Source: Myxococcales bacterium
GTDB taxonomy: Bacteria; Myxococcota_A; SURF-8
DNA length: 32,240 nt
Reading direction: 5' to 3'
Assembly: GCA_003598065.1 (NCBI GenBank)
Contig: QZKR01000138.1
Span: 1 to 32,240, forward strand
Shown here: positions 32,217 to 32,240 of the stretch, in pieces
Position numbering within the stretch: position 1 is the first letter of the stretch
Layout: each line of letters starts with the position of its first letter
Position numbers and translations under genes: made by a program
The notes under the pieces: generated by a model
Told to the model about the DNA's origin: nothing
Database searches by the model: none
The model's input: only the letters and a program-made list of their open reading frames with translations

Positions 32217-32240
32217 CTATTGCTCCTCGCCGAACAGATC
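32217..32240 (-). CDS. C-terminal end of an upstream gene, probably gspD secretin
   Basis: Reading leftwards from the window edge, the codons give DLFGEEQ followed by a TAG stop at 32219-32217, ten bases before the gspE ATG. The TAG overlaps the start of the gspE ribosome binding site (TAGGAGG). Only seven residues are visible, so the identity rests on operon order: gspD usually precedes gspE. Confidence 0.35.
   Translation of the reverse strand, partial: DLFGEEQ

Overview
The window reads as a chromosomal segment of a GC-rich, Gram-negative bacterium of deltaproteobacterial type (Myxococcota, Bdellovibrionota, Lernaellota or a similar lineage; the sequence alone does not settle which). The evidence is the large number of lipoproteins with lipoboxes, acidic Asp/Gly-rich linkers after the lipid Cys, a Cys-rich PKD/DUF2135-like surface protein, and a complete-looking type II secretion operon that ends in gspN, as in myxobacteria and relatives. 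Almost the whole window is coding, mostly on the minus strand. No rRNA, tRNA, CRISPR array, transposase or phage gene was seen.

Left part (1-3.9 kb, minus strand): a lysine-fermentation module, transcribed kce, kdd, kamA, kamB. The kamB-like gene (P-loop protein, GTG start overlapping the kamA stop) is cut by the window edge. The enzymes isomerise L-lysine to beta-lysine, oxidise 3,5-diaminohexanoate and cleave 3-keto-5-aminohexanoate with acetyl-CoA. The remaining genes (lysine 5,6-aminomutase kamD/kamE, kamC, kal) are not in view. A good sigma70-like promoter inside the cluster suggests that kdd-kamA-kamB can be expressed separately from kce.

Middle part (3.9-15.2 kb): small envelope genes separated by palindromic repeats. 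They are a lipoprotein, a polytopic membrane protein coupled to a serine-protease-like lipoprotein, ribosomal protein bS21 with its own terminator, a beta-propeller-like lipoprotein whose 5' end lies inside a repeat element, a neutral-ceramidase-like lipoprotein, a large Cys-rich lipoprotein and a soluble PAS-PAS histidine kinase. Two copies of a MITE-like element of about 125 bp (3929-4058 and 8121-8244) and three REP-doublet-like palindromes occupy most of the non-coding DNA.

Right-middle part (15.3-19.7 kb, minus strand): an ABC-2 exporter operon (ATPase, permease, GldG-like auxiliary protein, DUF4340 protein) with a candidate promoter and a strong rho-independent terminator. A divergent gene at 19.85 kb encodes a PAS-GGDEF diguanylate cyclase with an intact active site and I-site.

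Right part (21.1-32.2 kb, minus strand): type II secretion genes gspE-F-G-H-I-J-K-L-M-N followed by a small lipoprotein gene, tightly packed and mostly translationally coupled, ending in a hairpin terminator. The last codons of an upstream gene, probably gspD, are at the right edge. Oddities are a Cys at the -1 processing position of GspJ, a TonB-like Pro/Glu-rich tail on GspN, and an RNA hairpin just before the gspG ribosome binding site.
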